A DNA stretch of 64,000 bases from Tamarix chinensis (taxonomy: Eukaryota > Streptophyta > Magnoliopsida > Caryophyllales > Tamaricaceae): positions 53,450,218 through 53,514,217 of the forward strand of contig CM060181.1 in the NCBI GenBank assembly GCA_030549775.1, written 5' to 3'. The notes under the pieces are model-generated. The model had not been told where the DNA came from, did not search any database, and saw only the letters and a program-made list of their open reading frames with translations. The position numbers and the translations under genes are program-made. Each line of letters starts with the position of its first letter. The first letter of the stretch is position 1. Below are positions 24,601 to 33,839 of this stretch, piece by piece.

Positions 24601-26806
24601 TGATGGTTATTCGGGATATGTGCAGGTTCCCATAGCTCCAGAAGATCAAGAGAAAACCACATTTACATGTCCCTACGGTACGTTTGCATATCGGCGCATG
24701 CCGTTTGGATTATGTAATGCTCCAACTACATTTCAAAGGTGTATGGTAAGTATATTCTCTGAATATCTGGAGAAAATTATCGAGGTATTCATGGATGATT
24801 TTAGTATCCATGGAGATACTTTTGAAGAATGCCTAGGTAATTTGACCCTTATCTTGAAAAGGTGTTTGGAAACAAATCTTGTGCTAAACTCTGAAAAATG
24901 CCATTTTATGGTCCAACAAGGAATAGTTTTGGGACACGTCATTTCATCCAAAGGAATTGAAGTAGATAAAGCAAAATTTGATCTTATTTCTTCATTACCT
25001 TATCCATCAACTGTCAAAGATGTGCGATCATTTTTAGGGCATGCCGGGTTTTACCGCCGATTTATCAAGGATTTTTCTAAAATAGCCCAACCATTATGCA
25101 AGCTTCTTCAAAAAGAAAATGAATTTCATTTTGATGATGCATGCCAAAAATCATTTGACTATTTAAAGGAAAAATTGATAAGTGCACCCATTCTTCAACC
25201 ACCTGATTGGAATTTCCCATTTGAATTGATGTGTGATGCATCTAATTTTGCTGTTGGTGCGGTGTTAGGTCAACGAATCGGGAAAGAGCCACACGTGATA
25301 TATTATGCCTCACGCACATTGAATGAAGCTCAACTTAACTACACAACTACCGAAAAGGAGCTTCTTGCTATTGTCTTTGCTTTGGATAAATTTCGTTCTT
25401 ATCTGTTAGGAACTGAAATAATTGTTTACTCTGATCATGCAGCGTTGAAATATTTGTTAGCAAAGAAAGAGGCAAAACCACGACTGATTAGATGGATTCT
25501 TCTACTTCAAGAATTCAATATACGCATTAAAGATAAGAAAGGAACCGAAAACGGAGTAGCAGATCATCTAAGTCGGTTAATTAAACAAGTTGAAGTTGAA
25601 GCAACTATCAATGAAGCATTTCCGGATGAGCAACTTCATGTCATTGGGAATGAGATACCATGGTATGCTGACATGGTCAATTTTCTCGTAGCTAAGGTAT
25701 TTCCCTCTCACTTTACAAAAGCACAGAAAGATAAAATGAAAAGTCAGGCAAAATATTTTATATGGGACGATCCATACTTGTGGAAACAATGTGCCGACCA
25801 AATCATTAGAAGATGTATTCCTGATAGTGAGGTCTTGTCTATTTTACATTTTTGTCACAGTTATGCTTGCAGGGGACATTTTGGTCCCAAGCGAACAGCT
25901 TATAAAGTTCTAGAGAGTGGATTCTTTTGGCCTACATTGTTTAGGGACTCTCATGAATTTTGTAAAACGTGTGAAAACTGTCAAAAGACTGGGGGATTAG
26001 GTCCTAGAAATGAAATGCCACAAACTCCTATCATAGCATGCGAAATCTTTGATGTTTGGGGTATGGATTTTATGGGCCCCTTTCCATCTTCTTTCGGGTT
26101 TAAATACATTCTTGTTGCTGTTGATTATGTGTCAAAATGGGTGGAGGCTAAGGCCACCCGTACTGATGATGCAAAGGTTGTTGCAGATTTTCTTCAAACT
26201 AACATTTTTGCAAGGTTTGGCATACCAAGGGCCATCATCAATGATAAAGGTTCACACTTCTGCAACAGAACCGTAGAAGCTCTATTAAAGAAATATCATG
26301 TGACACATCGAATATCTACAGCATATCATCCACAAACCAATGGTCAGGCCGAGGTATCTAACCGGGAAATCAAATCAATCTTGGAAAAAATGGTGAAACC
26401 AACAAGAAAGGATTGGAGCTTACATCTTAATGATGCACTCTGGGCCTATCGTACAGCTTTCAAAACTCCAATTGGTATGTCTCCATATCGTTTGGTATAC
26501 GGTAAGCCTTGTCATCTACCAGTTGAGTTAGAACATAAAGCTTTTTGGGCCGTAAAGAAATGTAACATGGAGTCAACTGAAATTGGGAAACATAGGAGCC
26601 TCCAATTACAAGAATTGGAAGAAATAAGAAATGAGGCTTTTGAAACTGCATTGAGATATAAAGATAGAACTAAAGCAGTTCATGATAAATTCATTCTTAG
26701 AAAGAGTTTTGAAATTGGTCAAAAAAAATTTATTATATCATTCTCGATTGAAGTTGTTTCCAGGAAAATTGAGGTCGAGATGGATCGGCCCATTTGTTGT
26801 GACTAA
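21680..26806 (+). CDS. Element E gag-pol polyprotein (Athila type), frameshifted near its end
   Basis: First in-frame ATG at 21680; the frame is open further upstream to 21452. From residue 1: gag (RALPIFTGF..., [16 protein letters not shown]), a degenerate zinc knuckle [15 protein letters not shown], the Athila-typical [19 protein letters not shown] and [10 protein letters not shown], protease with [11 protein letters not shown] (Asp about 586), RT with [39 protein letters not shown] and catalytic FMDDF (about 1037-1041), RNase H ([24 protein letters not shown]), and integrase with HHCC finger ([15 protein letters not shown]...CKTCENCQK) and D, D, E in [15 protein letters not shown] and GQAEVSNRE. 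All catalytic residues I can check are present. An 8-A run (26721-26728) shifts the frame, ending it early at 26806; the rest is in the +1 frame. Confidence 0.93.
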   Translation: MAERTLKELAAPIFNPNLLCINYPADNDTCEIKPGLIRALPIFTGFKDNNSMGSSCFTDPNKFLKEFHIACSGMKPNGVSVEKLKLKAFPFALADAAKEWLYDLPAGSVNTWTDMQKVFLEKYFPSSRATNIRKEICGIRQDGGESLHEYWERFKKFCGSCPNHQISEQLLIQYFYEGLSPMDRNMIDASSGGTLVDKTPIEAKRLIANMASNSQYCNRSNTSMSQQVKETNIAELKTQVSNLTALVERVVGEKIPAKVCGICSFTGHPTDMCPTLQEEQQVNAIGGQPFPKRNDPFAPTYNPGWKDHPNLRYGNTQQSGNSYFRPQMYQNQQGANPPPRFFQIPPNQQRPPFQPMPPPQVSQQSGGMPLEDLVKSLATNTLQFQQETRNGIKNLENQVSQLADSLGKMQAQGSSKFPIQTERNPKENASAITTRSGKQLSDPRKVGEEENNKNTYETNVEEEIKEDSEPTVKSKSHSPIKIPAPFPSRLAKNKKVNHDKEIFDIFKKVEVNLPLIDAIKQVPRYAKFLKNLCTNKRKLNENEKVSVGENVSAMLQRKLPPKCKDPGIFTIPCKIGNTRYEKYMFDLGASINVMPLSIFNTLSLGPLKDTRVVIQLADRSNTYPEGVIEDVLVQVNELVFPADFYVLDMQDNGLANPSPILLGRPFLKTSKTKTDVHDGVLTMEFDGEIIKFNIYDSMKFPADGEEVSMIDVIENLTEMVYQLSSADPLEITLTQGIATEKLEELSKLYDVDEEIKEVVAALGTCPSRIGKFVDLPLTVDRPVPSIEQPPEVELKPLPDHLKYAFLGDKNTLPVIISSELTSHQEEQLVNVLKKYKSALGWTVADIKGISPSVCMHRILMEEDVKPCRQVQRRLNPIMMEVVKKEVLKLLSVGVIYPISDSSWVSPLQVVPKKTGITVVENDKGEMVPTRVQNGWRVCVDYRKLNSMTRKDHFPLPFMDQMLERLAGHAYYCFLDGYSGYVQVPIAPEDQEKTTFTCPYGTFAYRRMPFGLCNAPTTFQRCMVSIFSEYLEKIIEVFMDDFSIHGDTFEECLGNLTLILKRCLETNLVLNSEKCHFMVQQGIVLGHVISSKGIEVDKAKFDLISSLPYPSTVKDVRSFLGHAGFYRRFIKDFSKIAQPLCKLLQKENEFHFDDACQKSFDYLKEKLISAPILQPPDWNFPFELMCDASNFAVGAVLGQRIGKEPHVIYYASRTLNEAQLNYTTTEKELLAIVFALDKFRSYLLGTEIIVYSDHAALKYLLAKKEAKPRLIRWILLLQEFNIRIKDKKGTENGVADHLSRLIKQVEVEATINEAFPDEQLHVIGNEIPWYADMVNFLVAKVFPSHFTKAQKDKMKSQAKYFIWDDPYLWKQCADQIIRRCIPDSEVLSILHFCHSYACRGHFGPKRTAYKVLESGFFWPTLFRDSHEFCKTCENCQKTGGLGPRNEMPQTPIIACEIFDVWGMDFMGPFPSSFGFKYILVAVDYVSKWVEAKATRTDDAKVVADFLQTNIFARFGIPRAIINDKGSHFCNRTVEALLKKYHVTHRISTAYHPQTNGQAEVSNREIKSILEKMVKPTRKDWSLHLNDALWAYRTAFKTPIGMSPYRLVYGKPCHLPVELEHKAFWAVKKCNMESTEIGKHRSLQLQELEEIRNEAFETALRYKDRTKAVHDKFILRKSFEIGQKKFIISFSIEVVSRKIEVEMDRPICCD

Positions 26807-26957
26807 TTTGTTTTCTCATGGTGCAGTTGAAATTAAGAGTAAGAAAACAGGAAAGATATGGAAGGTCAATGGACATCGCCTAAAACCTTACTACGAAGGA
26901 CATCAAGTGCACAATTTGGAAGTGGTTGATCTTACCACTCCCAATTATGAGAGCTGA
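26729..26957 (+). pseudogene. Element E integrase C-terminal tail, displaced by frameshift
   Basis: In the next frame, directly after the A8 run: [36 protein letters not shown] and a stop at 26955-26957. This is the normal C-terminal GPF/Y part of the Athila integrase. One extra A, or slippage at the run, explains the break. If read through, the polyprotein would have its usual end. Confidence 0.85.
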
Positions 26958-27113
26958 AAGACTTGCATTTTGTCACTTGGGACACCCAAGTGTTGTATAT
27001 AAGTTTTCTTTACTACATACTTTTCTTTTTACATATTTGGTATAACTTTGTATGTACATATTGTGTATATGTGTGGCAAAACATTGGTATTTTATTTACT
27101 TACCTCAAAAAAA

Positions 27114-27410
27114 AACACGGGGGGTCCGTATTTGTTAACACGACCCGTGTTTATTTCTCTGCAGAAAATCTCAGAATTCCAGAGAGCTCAAAATTTAACA
27201 CGGGGGGTCCGTATTTGTTAACACGGCCCGTGTTTCTTCCTCTGCAGAAAATCACAGAATTCCAGAGAGCTCAAAATTTAACACGGGGGGTCCGTATTTC
27301 TTAACACGGCCCGTGTTTCCGTCTCTGCAAAACTTTTCAAAATTCCAGAGAGCCAAAAATTTAACACGGGGTACCATATTTCCGAAACACGGTCCGTATT
27401 TCTTTCCAGA
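27114..27410. repeat. 83-bp tandem array (about 3.6 copies) with palindromic core
   Basis: Copies start AACACGGG at 27114, 27197, 27280 and 27363, exactly 83 bp apart. Each has a core AACACGGGGGGTCCGTATTT plus AACACGGCCCGTGTTT that can fold on itself, followed by TCTGCAGAAAATC and CAGAATTCCAGAGAGC. Copies 1-3 are nearly identical; copy 4 is diverged. The array lies between pol and the ORF-1/env-position frame. Confidence 0.92.
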
Positions 27411-27775
27411 GCTTTTTTTTCCCCCCCGTGTTTTTAGATCTGAAAAAACACGACCCTCTCTTCGTTTCTCTCCCGTTCTTCGCAGCCTTCTTCTCCTTCG
27501 ATTCTTCCATTTTACTCATTCATACCTTCGATTCTTCCCAACTCCTACTCCATTAACATCTCAACTTCTTTTCCCCAGCATTAATTTTCTTTACCCTGTC
27601 ATTATCTCTGTTAATTTAAAACAGAGCCATCACCGTTCGTCTCCAGCCCTAATTTCCTCCGACCACTGTCTCCTCTATTTTTTTTTGCAATTAGACCTAA
27701 GGTTTTCGTGGGATTTGATATCCAGATATCATTCTTCCGATTTCTACCCTGTCTAACCAATTTTCACGAATTAAG

Positions 27776-29029
27776 ATGGCACCGAAAAAGAAACAACGTG
27801 CTGAAGGTGATTCCTCGAGATCCCGATCATCACCAACGCAAGCAAGACAACGACGTAATCGTCCAAACGATTTAGGTATCATTTTTACCTCCCCAGAACA
27901 ACAAGAAAGGTACGATTACTTATCTCAGAGACGTCTTACTGGTACTAGATATCTAGATGATGGATGTTTGCACACATTGGGCATTCATAATCAGGTCATG
28001 CATATGCTCGAAACTATAGGTTTGCAAAATTTTGTCTATTGTACTAACCACACCTATAGACGTTTGACTTTAGAATTTCTAAGTACCTTTGAATTGTGTG
28101 CTGAAATTGGTGATATTGGTGATACAAAGAATAATCAAGGGTATATTTCTTTTCGTCTTTTTAATGAGGATAGACAATTAGCGCTACATGAACTTGCCCA
28201 CATTTTCATGTTACCTTCACAGGGAGTTAGATTCATGTTACCCTTGTTTTATGCCAACCATTTTTTCGCAAAAATAGGTGATACCACGAATATGCCTACT
28301 CCCGATACATTCCGCATTTCTGAAGCCAAATCCTCTAGGATATTTAACTTAGTTTTCCGATACATTCAGAGGCTTTTGGCTACTACCATATTTGGGAGGG
28401 GAGATAGTACCGGAGTCGTTCGTTCAATTGAACTTTTCTTTCTCTACTCCATGCTTGAACATTATTCTGTTGATACTGCCTATTTTATTGCCAAACAATT
28501 TCAAAGGGTCAGTAATTCCAAACAAGGGGACATTGTTATCGGGGGTTTAATCACCACCATCTGTTTGAGTTTGGACATACCCCTTCCGGAGGATATGCCT
28601 ATTGAGGCCATGAGTACCCGCATTGATATTTAACATTGTCGCCTTACGCATCTTATTGAGCGTAGGAATAATGCGTGGTACCTTTCTTATCAGGGGCGTG
28701 TTTTCTTTCCTCTTCCTAACCCTTCCAAAACTGATCCTTTAAATCCTTTGAATTGGCAACCTAATGAGGATGAAGATAACCCTACCCCATTAGCAATTGA
28801 ACATCCTATTCTACCTCATGGTGCTCATCCACCACCACCACCACCCCGATCCCAAGCCAGCTCTTCTTCCTCCTCCACTTTTGTTCCCGAATGGCATCTC
28901 CAATTTCAAAATCAGGTGTATTCCCAATTGGATTCCATTCGAGCTAACCAAAATCAAATGATGGAGATGATGAAGACTCTCTATGATTTCCATCTCGGGA
29001 GCCGAGATCCTCCTCCACCTCCCTCTTGA
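27776..29029 (+). pseudogene. Athila ORF-1 family protein at the env position, with one internal stop
   Basis: ATG 27776 begins MAPKKKQRAEGDSSRSR, a basic nuclear-localisation-like start. It continues through IIFTSPEQQERYDYLSQRR, LTLEFLSTFELCAEI, LALHELAHIFMLP and YIQRLLATTIFGRGDSTG to IDI, then TAA at 28631-28633. The same frame goes on with HCRLTHLIERRNNAWYL, YQGRVFFPLPNPS, a Pro-rich HPPPPPPRSQASS stretch and a C-terminal NQNQMMEMMKTLYDFHL helix, ending at TGA 29027-29029. The full frame would be 417 residues. It resembles the ATHILA ORF-1 family found between pol and the 3' LTR; its function is unknown and I see no signal peptide or clear membrane segment. Confidence 0.8.
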
Positions 29030-30642
29030 ATTCAATTCTTCATTTTTTTTTCTCTCTTGCATTTGTTCATTAGGGACAATGAACACATTAAGTACGGGGG
29101 GGTGCATTGGTGCATTCGTATTGTAGGCTTGTGATTACTTTTTCGTTGAAATAGTTAGTAACTGTTATTTATGTTTGTTATGTGGTAGTTAGTTAATTAA
29201 GTATTAGATTTGAGTAATCCATATACGAAGTAAAACAAAGTATGAGACTGAATTATTTTCAAAACGGATAATTTTATATACTTATTGTATGTTTTGATCA
29301 ACATCTTTTGACACCTTAAAGATAGAAATTGAAGATGTGATAATAGTGAAGGAAAGAAAGTTAGAATGATTAGAGATCAAATCATGCATTGACTAAGAAT
29401 GAGATACAATGAAATTCAAATTGGTGATTTTAACATGGTGAGCGTTTGGGCCTAATCTTTGGATACATTGCTTATCCAAATTATATTTCTCTTTTGTGAG
29501 GATTCTCCAATGATATGTGAAACTAGAATTTGCCATTAGTCTCTTCAAGACTGCATAGAACTTTAGAATATTTGAAAATGATAAAGGCACTCTTCTTTCT
29601 TTGTTAGCTACAAGGCCAAATAACCTACCTTGAAAAATTGTTATCCATTGCATAAACCCTTTGAGCCTAAAGCCTTATTCTATTGATCTAACCTTTATTA
29701 ACAACTAATCTCCATATGCATTTTTCCTCCTTACTCTACGACTAGTGGAGCAATAGATTTTCAAGGAGAACTTATGTTTTGTTAATAAGGTGAAATCTAA
29801 GTATGGGGGTGTGGATATCATAAAAACAAATGGAGGAAGTGGCTAAGCATTTTTCTTCTAAAAAATAAAAGAAAAGAAGAAGAAGAAGAAGAAGAAGAAA
29901 AGAAGAAGAAGAAGAAGAGAATAAAATTTCATGTCTTTTGAAGTTATTTGGTCGAATGGAAGGGTGTGAAGATAAAAAAAAAAGAAAAAAAAGAAGAATT
30001 TAAATAAAAAGGGAGGAGGTGAAGTAAAGGAAAAGAGGAGGAATTGTTATTTAATTGAAATAAAGAAATTGCTTCTCTAGTTGGTAGAGTCTAGCTACAA
30101 TCCCAAAATTCCTTCCCACCTTAGAACCCTAGCCCCATGACAACCAAATTTGAAGACCTTTTGATTCTTATATACTTTAGTTCTTTTTAGCGGTGGCGAA
30201 TTGAGAATTATGGAAAACATATGGGTGATCATTATCATTTGGAGAAGATTTGAGAGTAAACACATCATACCCTATACATATAAGAGTGAGTGTTTTCGCA
30301 TACCAAAAGTAAGAATCTACCTATTTAAATTTCATTAATCTTAATCTAAATTTGCATGGTGAGATACTAACTATATTAACTCTCATTCCCTAACCACTTA
30401 AGCATTCGATAAGACTGTTTATAAGGTGTGTTAGATGTGTGACCCAAACTGTTTTTAACATTGTGATTTTATGATTTATAAGTGTTTTAAGTCCCAATGC
30501 ATTGTTAAACTCTATGAATGAATAAATTGAATCTTATAGTTCTTGTAGTTTATAACTTATCTCATTTGTAATCTTTGATGTTTCGTTTGTGCAAGACATG
30601 ATGTTGCTTGAGGACAAGCAACGATTTAAGCATGGGGGTATT
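29030..30642 (+). other. Element E 3' non-coding region with GAA tract and PPTs
   Basis: No coding. It holds an interrupted (GAA)n tract at 29875-29920 with A/G-rich flanks to about 30060, and three PPT-like motifs: AAGTACGGGGGGG (29090-29102), AAGTATGGGGGTG (29809-29821) and AAGCATGGGGGTA (30628-30640). The last sits two bases before the 3' LTR and is the active-position PPT; it follows GAGGACAAGCAACGATT, a context typical of Athila/Tat elements. Confidence 0.8.
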
Positions 30643-30733
30643 TGATAGATGAGATTTATATGTTATTTTGCTAAGTAAAAATGTCATTTATTCCTCATTA
30701 CTTTTATAACATGTAATCTTTTCTCGAGTTTTT
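30643..30733 (+). repeat. Truncated 3' LTR of element E (91 bp)
   Basis: TGATAGATGAG to CTCGAGTTTTT, identical by eye to 19771-19861; sequence homology stops at 30733 and element B gag sequence follows (AATGCTGCGG...). The loss of about 1.47 kb of LTR is a deletion. Confidence 0.9.
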
Positions 30734-31708
30734 AATGCTGCGGGGGTGCAGTTTGGAGGTGCTGCTGGTAAGTCTGCTGTTGGGGCACCAAGGCTCCTCC
30801 CTATGGTGCCTGTCGAGGCTGGTACTGCTGAGCATGCGACGGTCCTCGACACTCGAGGGATCTATGGCCTTATTTGCCATAGTCCAGGTAGGTTATAAGT
30901 TTGCCTCTACAATCCCTACTGGGGTGACTACAGCCACAACGTCTACATGAAAATCCTCCTAGGGGCCCTAGCCCTTACTATGGTCTCTCGACGGGGGTCT
31001 CCTCGGTCCCTCTGTCCGTGGGTGGGCCCTAGTTCTTGAACTGTGTCCCTCGAGTTTCCTCTTCCCGAGTATGGCGGTTTGCTCTTGGACTAGGGTGGCG
31101 GTGAGGCAGGCGCGCTCGTACAATGTAGTTAGATCTGTGAAGGGCACTGCACCCATCATCCTACGGATACTAAAATTCAACCCTTACTCAAACTGGAACA
31201 CTATCGTGGACTCGTTAGCGGCGATCCCTAGGGCAAAACACAGCAGGTCGATGAAGTGGGCATAATACTGTCGTATTGTCATCAACCCTTGGGAGAGCTA
31301 CATAAACTCTTGGAGCTTATCCCTCTTCACGCTCTCGGGGTAGAATTAGAAGCGGAGGACAATCTTGAATGCCTCCCAAGTTGCCGGGGGACCGACTCGG
31401 GTACGGTGCTCTACCCACCAAGCGTCTGCCACGCCTCTCAAGAAGAAGGTCGCTATGCTAAGCTACTAAGTTGGGGGGCAGTCCATTGCCTCAAAAGTGC
31501 GATTCATATTTCGGATCCACCCTTTGAGGATCATGGGGTCCTGCTCGCCAGAGTACATTGGAGGGTGATGCCCAGTGACCCTCTAGAGCCAATCTTCACC
31601 AGCGCCCTCGGAGTGGTGGGGGTGTGAGGTCAGCACCAAGGGCGGGCACTGAAAGAATTCCATGAAGTCTTTGAAGGCCTCGAAGGCCAAGGTACCCTGC
31701 TCAGCCAT
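30734..31708 (-). pseudogene. Element B gag remnant
   Basis: Starts on the minus strand at ATG 31708 with MAEQGTLAFEAFKDFMEFF. It continues in shifting frames with TWEAFKIVLRF, KRDKLQEFM, a TIRQYYAHFIDL segment corresponding to the gag VAEYxxxF motif, then an open segment 31180-30968 (MMGAVPFTDLTTLYERACLT). Several stops. The CCHC knuckle is not visible, consistent with loss or decay beside the E junction. Confidence 0.72.
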
Positions 31709-31955
31709 TCATCATTAGTGGAAGCCGCATAAAAAGGAGGAACGTTAGGGGCGAACCCTTTTTGGTTTGAAACACTCATTTCACACTATTTCTCTTTTTC
31801 TCTAATCTACCCTTTCGTTTCCTCACTATGGCTCGGACTTAGGAATTTTAAAAACAGAAGAGTCTCGTTAAGGTATGAAAACACTTCGAAATTGGGTAAA
31901 AACTTTGTAAATTAAATTTTGCTTTAAAAAATAGGCATGGTTTCAAGGACCAACA

Positions 31956-31966
31956 CTCTGATACCA
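31956..31966 (-). other. Primer-binding site of element B
   Basis: The minus strand reads TGGTATCAGAG, three bases after the LTR end ATATTACA, complementary to initiator tRNA-Met. It fixes the element's direction and its 5' LTR end. Confidence 0.85.
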
Positions 31967-31969
31967 ACT

Positions 31970-32065
31970 TGTAATATCCCCAGAATTGACAGTTTTATTA
32001 TTTCACTTCCGTTAAACTTTTTCATTAAACGAAATTTTTCAGTAGTGAATTTTGGGGGTGTTACA
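31970..32065 (-). repeat. Right terminus (5' LTR remnant) of element B
   Basis: 96 bp, minus strand TGTAACACCCCC to GGGGATATTACA, between the target duplication CCAAA and the PBS. It matches the left terminus 11356-11450 (TGTAACACCCCCC to GGGAATATTAC), but in inverted orientation, so the two ends of B are inverted repeats where LTRs should be direct repeats. Confidence 0.75.
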
Positions 32066-32070
32066 CCAAA

Positions 32071-33839
32071 GGATTCCAAGAAGAACACACACAACTTTTC
32101 TTCTTAAAACCTACTCTAACTCACAAAGAGAAGTCACTCAGTTAGGAGAAAATAGAGAGAATTTAGAAGAAAAAAATAGTTTTTGTTCAATTCTTCAATA
32201 CTTGCATGTACAATAGACAACGTAGGGTTAAATACACAAGTTGTTAAGGTGTTACACCTTCTATTAACTAATTAACAACCTTCCTAACTAATATAAATGC
32301 TAGTTGAACTAATCTAGTTAGTGGTAGTTCGACACTAACAACCTAAGCTGGTAGTTGGAACATTAACATCAATTAACCTCCAATGTTAGTAGCTTGTAGT
32401 GTAACTAATTACTAATTAGTAGTAGTTGTAACTAATATAAACGACCTTAATAATCCCCTTACTATGTGTACAAAATACATGTAAAAAAAGGCCCAACAAT
32501 TATAACTTATAAGATAAAATATTTACAAAGTGTATATAAAATAACAAAGCTAAACAAAGCCTTAGCCATGCAAACTTATGAACCATGAATCCATGATTTA
32601 TCTTATAAATTTGTCTTCTTTATTATTGATGTACATCATTGCTTTGTCTTCGCGTTTGTACATTAGGTGTTTTGGATGAATTCTCCTTGTATATATGTGC
32701 AATATCTATAAGAGTTACTTAAAAAATCATTAGTAGAATTACGATTTTGAAGATGGTTTTTAAAAATGATGTGTTATATCTTTAAATATATTAACTCTTA
32801 AACTTTATAAACTTTATTAGAAGAAAGATGTGTATATTATAATTATTCTTTCATTACAATAAACTTTAATTAAATTACATTATTATTACTCTCTTACGCA
32901 TCATACTACTTTCTCCTATTTGTATTAGGATGCAAATTGCTAATATCAATAATAATAATTTTTTTCTAAGAAGTTATAAAATATAATCAAATAAAAGCTG
33001 GACAAAAGGAAAGGAGAAGAGCCGATGGCTTTTGCTGCCCTCCTCCCTCTGTTTTTTCTCCATGCTCCTCATTCTCTCCGACTCTCTTCTCTCATCATGG
33101 CCACACTCCTCTGCTATAAAACATTTACTATACTTTGAAGGCGTCTTCTCAATCATAGGATGCAGCATCAGCATCCCCATTTCCATCCCACATTTTTAGG
33201 CCCGTCTAAACTGGAATATTCTATTATACACAAGGAAAGAGAGAGAAAACTGAAAAACGAATGATGTGCCTCGCACACTGCCATGTGCAGTCAGCATTCC
33301 CTTCTTAAATCCCATACGCTTTCTTATCTCAATTACCGTAACCTCCATTTTCTAATTTTTGATCTGTCCCTTCCATCTTCATGTACCAGACAATTGACAG
33401 AGGAGAAAAATAGAGTGATGGGCAAATTTTCTTTCTGATACAAATTGTTACCCGCATTTTGAGAATTTCATTCTTGTATTCTGTGTGGATGTGGGTCTTT
33501 TCCTTTTTTCTTTCCTCCACTTTTTAGGGTTTTGGAACGAAGGAAAGAGAGAAATAAAGTTGAGAGTTTCGGAATACACAATAATCAATTTATTATAATT
33601 TTTTCCCCCTTTGTTTTGCTTTTAGCTTTTGTTGTTTCCGTAGAACGAAGAGGGAGGTAAGAGAATCTGATTTCTTCGAATATCACTATTTTCGTTTGAC
33701 TGGTCGTCCGACTTCGGGAAATTAACACTTTTCTCCGAAGAGGAGCGAGAGAGAAGATTTGAGTGTTTGATTGATTGATGATGACAATATACTGGTAAGA
33801 ATGTAGGTGAAAGTTTGGAGGCAGAGGTGAAAGTGAGAG
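32071..33839. other. Sequence upstream of PDK1
   Basis: 32071-32500 contains TGTAACACC-like and TAACTAATTA-rich sequence; on the minus strand TGTTGGGCC begins at 32498, so this may be part of a decayed LTR, but I cannot bound it. 32600-33000 is AT-rich. From about 33210 the sequence becomes pyrimidine-rich and includes the likely PDK1 promoter and 5' UTR; I cannot place a TATA box or start site with confidence. Confidence 0.4.

Larger units (their letters stand above)
19771..30733 (+). mobile_element. Element E: Athila-type Ty3/gypsy element nested in B
   Basis: 10,963 bp with a full 5' LTR (19771-21336), a tRNA-Asp-type PBS, one long gag-pol frame, an ORF-1/env-position frame, a long 3' non-coding region with PPT, and only the first 91 bp of the 3' LTR, identical by eye to the 5' LTR start. 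Host element B sequence resumes at 30734. No 5-bp target duplication can be found, because the 3' LTR end and some adjoining B sequence were deleted. The Athila clade call rests on the gag-pol motifs, the Asp PBS and the extra downstream ORF. Confidence 0.9.
11356..32065 (-). mobile_element. Element B: old Tekay-like chromovirus, interrupted by element E
   Basis: Read on the minus strand, the order is: end at 32065 (TGTAACACCCCC), tRNA-Met PBS, gag (31708-30734), [element E inserted], protease, RT, RNase H, integrase, chromodomain, PPT, long 3' LTR ending GGGTGTTACA at 11356. The whole unit is flanked by CCAAA at 11351-11355 and 32066-32070, a perfect 5-bp target duplication. Coding parts carry many stops and frameshifts, so it is old. 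The two ends are very unequal: 4.7 kb of LTR at the left and 96 bp at the right. Confidence 0.82.

Noticed and set aside
27114..27410. CRISPR-like array (83-bp repeats)
   Set aside because: Contiguous tandem repeats without unique spacers, in a plant retroelement.
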